In this document: positions 62,726 through 64,000 of the stretch, piece by piece | Numbering within the stretch: the first letter of the stretch is position 1 | How the letters are laid out: each line of letters opens with the position of its first letter | Assembly: GCA_016342415.1 (NCBI GenBank) | Contig: JAEIOD010000005.1 | Span: 1-64,000, forward strand | DNA: 64,000 nt | Direction: 5' to 3' | Source of the DNA: Clostridiales bacterium | GTDB taxonomy: Bacteria; Bacillota; Clostridia; Peptostreptococcales; Acidaminobacteraceae | Made by a program: the position numbers and the translations under genes | The notes under the pieces: model-generated | Told to the model about the DNA's origin: nothing | Database searches by the model: none | The model's input: only the letters and a program-made list of their open reading frames with translations

Positions 62726-64000
62726 AATCAATAAGGAAATGATGTCCTTTGCAAATGAAAATAGAACTCTGATAGAAGAAGACTATGTTAAGTCTTATGA
62801 AGCAGTAGGTCAATCAGGGGCAGTTTATAAAGGCAAGCAATTACCATTTTTATATTATCCGACAATCTATTCAGATCAGGATATCGCTGTATTTGAAACT
62901 TTAATAAAAAATATATATAAGATAGTAAATAAATCGATTGAAATATACCTGAAACATCCAGAAGTACGTCATGTATGGGGTTTTGACAAGAAGCTGGAGG
63001 AGTTGATAATATTACCTCATAAGTTTAAGGCCAATGTACCTATGGGGCGATTTGATTTCTTCTATTATCCAGATGGATCTTATAAATTCTGTGAACTAAA
63101 TACTGATGGTACGTCTGCTATGAATGAAGAAACACCACTATCAGATGTTTTGATGGAAACTGTTGCAATGAAATATTTCAGAGATAAGTATACTATTGAA
63201 CGTTTTGAACTGTATCAATCCTGGGTAGATGAAGTCGCTTCAATATACCAAGAATATGTTGAAAATGGTGGTGAGAAATCAGAAATACCTTATGTGGTAA
63301 TCATGGACTTTATGAGTAAAGGCTCTCCACTTGAATTTGAAGAGTTTAAGAAATGCTTTTTAACAAGTGGTTTTGCATGTGATATTGTTAGTCCTGACGA
63401 TTTAACTTTTAAAAATGATCATTTATTCTACAATGAGAAAAAAATTGATATTATCTATCGTCGATTGGTTACCAGAGATATGATGGATCGTTATGATGAT
63501 TTACAACCGCTTATATCAGGCATTAAAGCCAACAAAACATGTATCATCGGTTCAATCAAATCTCAAATCGTACATACAAAGAAATATTTTGAGGCGCTGT
63601 ATCACGATGATGTAAGAAAACACTTTAGTGAGGAAGAGCTTGCATATATTGACGCTCACATTCCGTATACAAAAGCTTTGGTTAAAGATGAGCATTTTGA
63701 AGACTATGTGTTGAATAAAGATAAGTATATTATAAAACCCGTTGATTTTTATGCTTCGAAGGGTGTTTACGCTGGTAAGGAATATGATTCAAAATCATGG
63801 AAAAAGATGTTATTGGACTCAATAGAACAAGGTTATATCATCCAAGAATTCTGTGAGAAGTCAGTTAACGAAAACTTACACTTTGATGAAGAAGGTCATT
63901 TTGAAGTCAAAGAAGTGAATAATATTACTGGATTGTTTTTATACAATGAAAAACTAAAGGGTGTATTCACTAGGGCTGGTTTTAATGCTGTGATTTCTGA
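62718..64000 (+). CDS. Glutathionylspermidine-synthase-like ATP-grasp ligase (partial)
   Basis: The frame runs off the window at 427 codons. MGRFDFFYYPDGSYKFCELNTDGTSAMNE and the later KPVDFYASKGVY and IIQEFCEK resemble the circularly permuted ATP-grasp domain of GSP_synth, which joins a carboxylate (such as glutathione's) to an amine. Placed right after a gamma-glutamylcysteine ligase, it probably extends that product to a tripeptide or amide. Start at 62718 follows AAAGGGGGATTTCA. Acceptor unknown. Confidence 0.75.
   Translation, partial: MYKINKEMMSFANENRTLIEEDYVKSYEAVGQSGAVYKGKQLPFLYYPTIYSDQDIAVFETLIKNIYKIVNKSIEIYLKHPEVRHVWGFDKKLEELIILPHKFKANVPMGRFDFFYYPDGSYKFCELNTDGTSAMNEETPLSDVLMETVAMKYFRDKYTIERFELYQSWVDEVASIYQEYVENGGEKSEIPYVVIMDFMSKGSPLEFEEFKKCFLTSGFACDIVSPDDLTFKNDHLFYNEKKIDIIYRRLVTRDMMDRYDDLQPLISGIKANKTCIIGSIKSQIVHTKKYFEALYHDDVRKHFSEEELAYIDAHIPYTKALVKDEHFEDYVLNKDKYIIKPVDFYASKGVYAGKEYDSKSWKKMLLDSIEQGYIIQEFCEKSVNENLHFDEEGHFEVKEVNNITGLFLYNEKLKGVFTRAGFNAVIS

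Noticed and set aside
1..64000. tRNA, rRNA, CRISPR, insertion sequence or prophage
   Set aside because: No T-loop-like GTTCRANNC in a cloverleaf context, no regularly spaced repeats, and no transposase or integrase reading frames were seen.

Overview
The window is AT-rich, tightly packed DNA that looks like a chromosome segment of an anaerobic, amino-acid-fermenting member of the Clostridia. The evidence is a complete reductive ornithine-degradation operon, sigma-54 enhancer-dependent regulators, a cysteine desulfidase, use of UGA as selenocysteine, an ATP-dependent HgdB/HgdC-type radical reductase pair, a TIGR03826-type flagellar-operon protein, and strong Shine-Dalgarno sites. A Peptostreptococcales/Tissierellales-type organism (Acidaminobacter- or Fusibacter-like) is my guess, not something the sequence proves. 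I saw no tRNA, rRNA, CRISPR array, insertion sequence or phage module.

Layout. 1-5.6 kb: MFS exporter, CD3324-type HTH protein, an APH-fold kinase behind a short upstream ORF and terminator, NTF2-like protein, HtrA protease, GGCT-fold protein. 5.6-15.2 kb: RocR-like sigma-54 activator, then a -24/-12 promoter driving ord-ortA-ortB-oraS-oraE-(MutL-like)-orr, which together turn ornithine into acetyl-CoA, D-alanine and ammonia. 15.4-20.1 kb: NatAB-like ABC exporter, 2-hydroxyacid dehydrogenase, membrane protein, HAD phosphatase. 20.1-23.3 kb: a second sigma-54 activator and its probable target, a CdsB/CyuA-type cysteine desulfidase. 23.3-28.0 kb: VOC protein, YigZ, NadE, an unknown protein, adenine deaminase, and a SelW-like selenoprotein of 77 residues. 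28-36 kb: PadR/DUF2812 pair, PuuD-like amidotransferase, ABC-F ATPase, methyltransferase, YebC, and a secreted protein with duplicated domains. 36-39.8 kb: a preQ1-I-like riboswitch in front of an HgdB/HgdC-like pair and queD-queE-queC. 40-54 kb: mixed housekeeping and hypothetical genes, including a DeoR-murA pair whose MurA has Asp in place of the fosfomycin-target Cys, a GGDEF protein, dUTPase-like protein, CPBP protease and a SprA-like putative metalloprotease. 54.2-56.7 kb: an ArsR/CadC repressor and a P1B-type metal ATPase whose reading frame crosses an in-frame UGA. 56.9-64 kb: MBL hydrolase, calcium-binding-like protein, TetR plus GPH symporter, then a TetR domain fused in frame to a glutamate-cysteine ligase, followed by a GSP-synthase-like ATP-grasp ligase that runs off the window.

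The most unusual points are: (1) a probable selenocysteine metal ATPase whose N-terminus carries three CGC/CGU repeats; (2) a radical-reductase pair inside a preQ1-riboswitch-controlled deazaguanine operon; (3) a regulator-enzyme fusion that appears to start a low-molecular-weight thiol or peptide ligase operon; (4) two separate cases in which paired palindromes directly after a sigma-54 activator gene look like both its terminator and the enhancer for the next operon.
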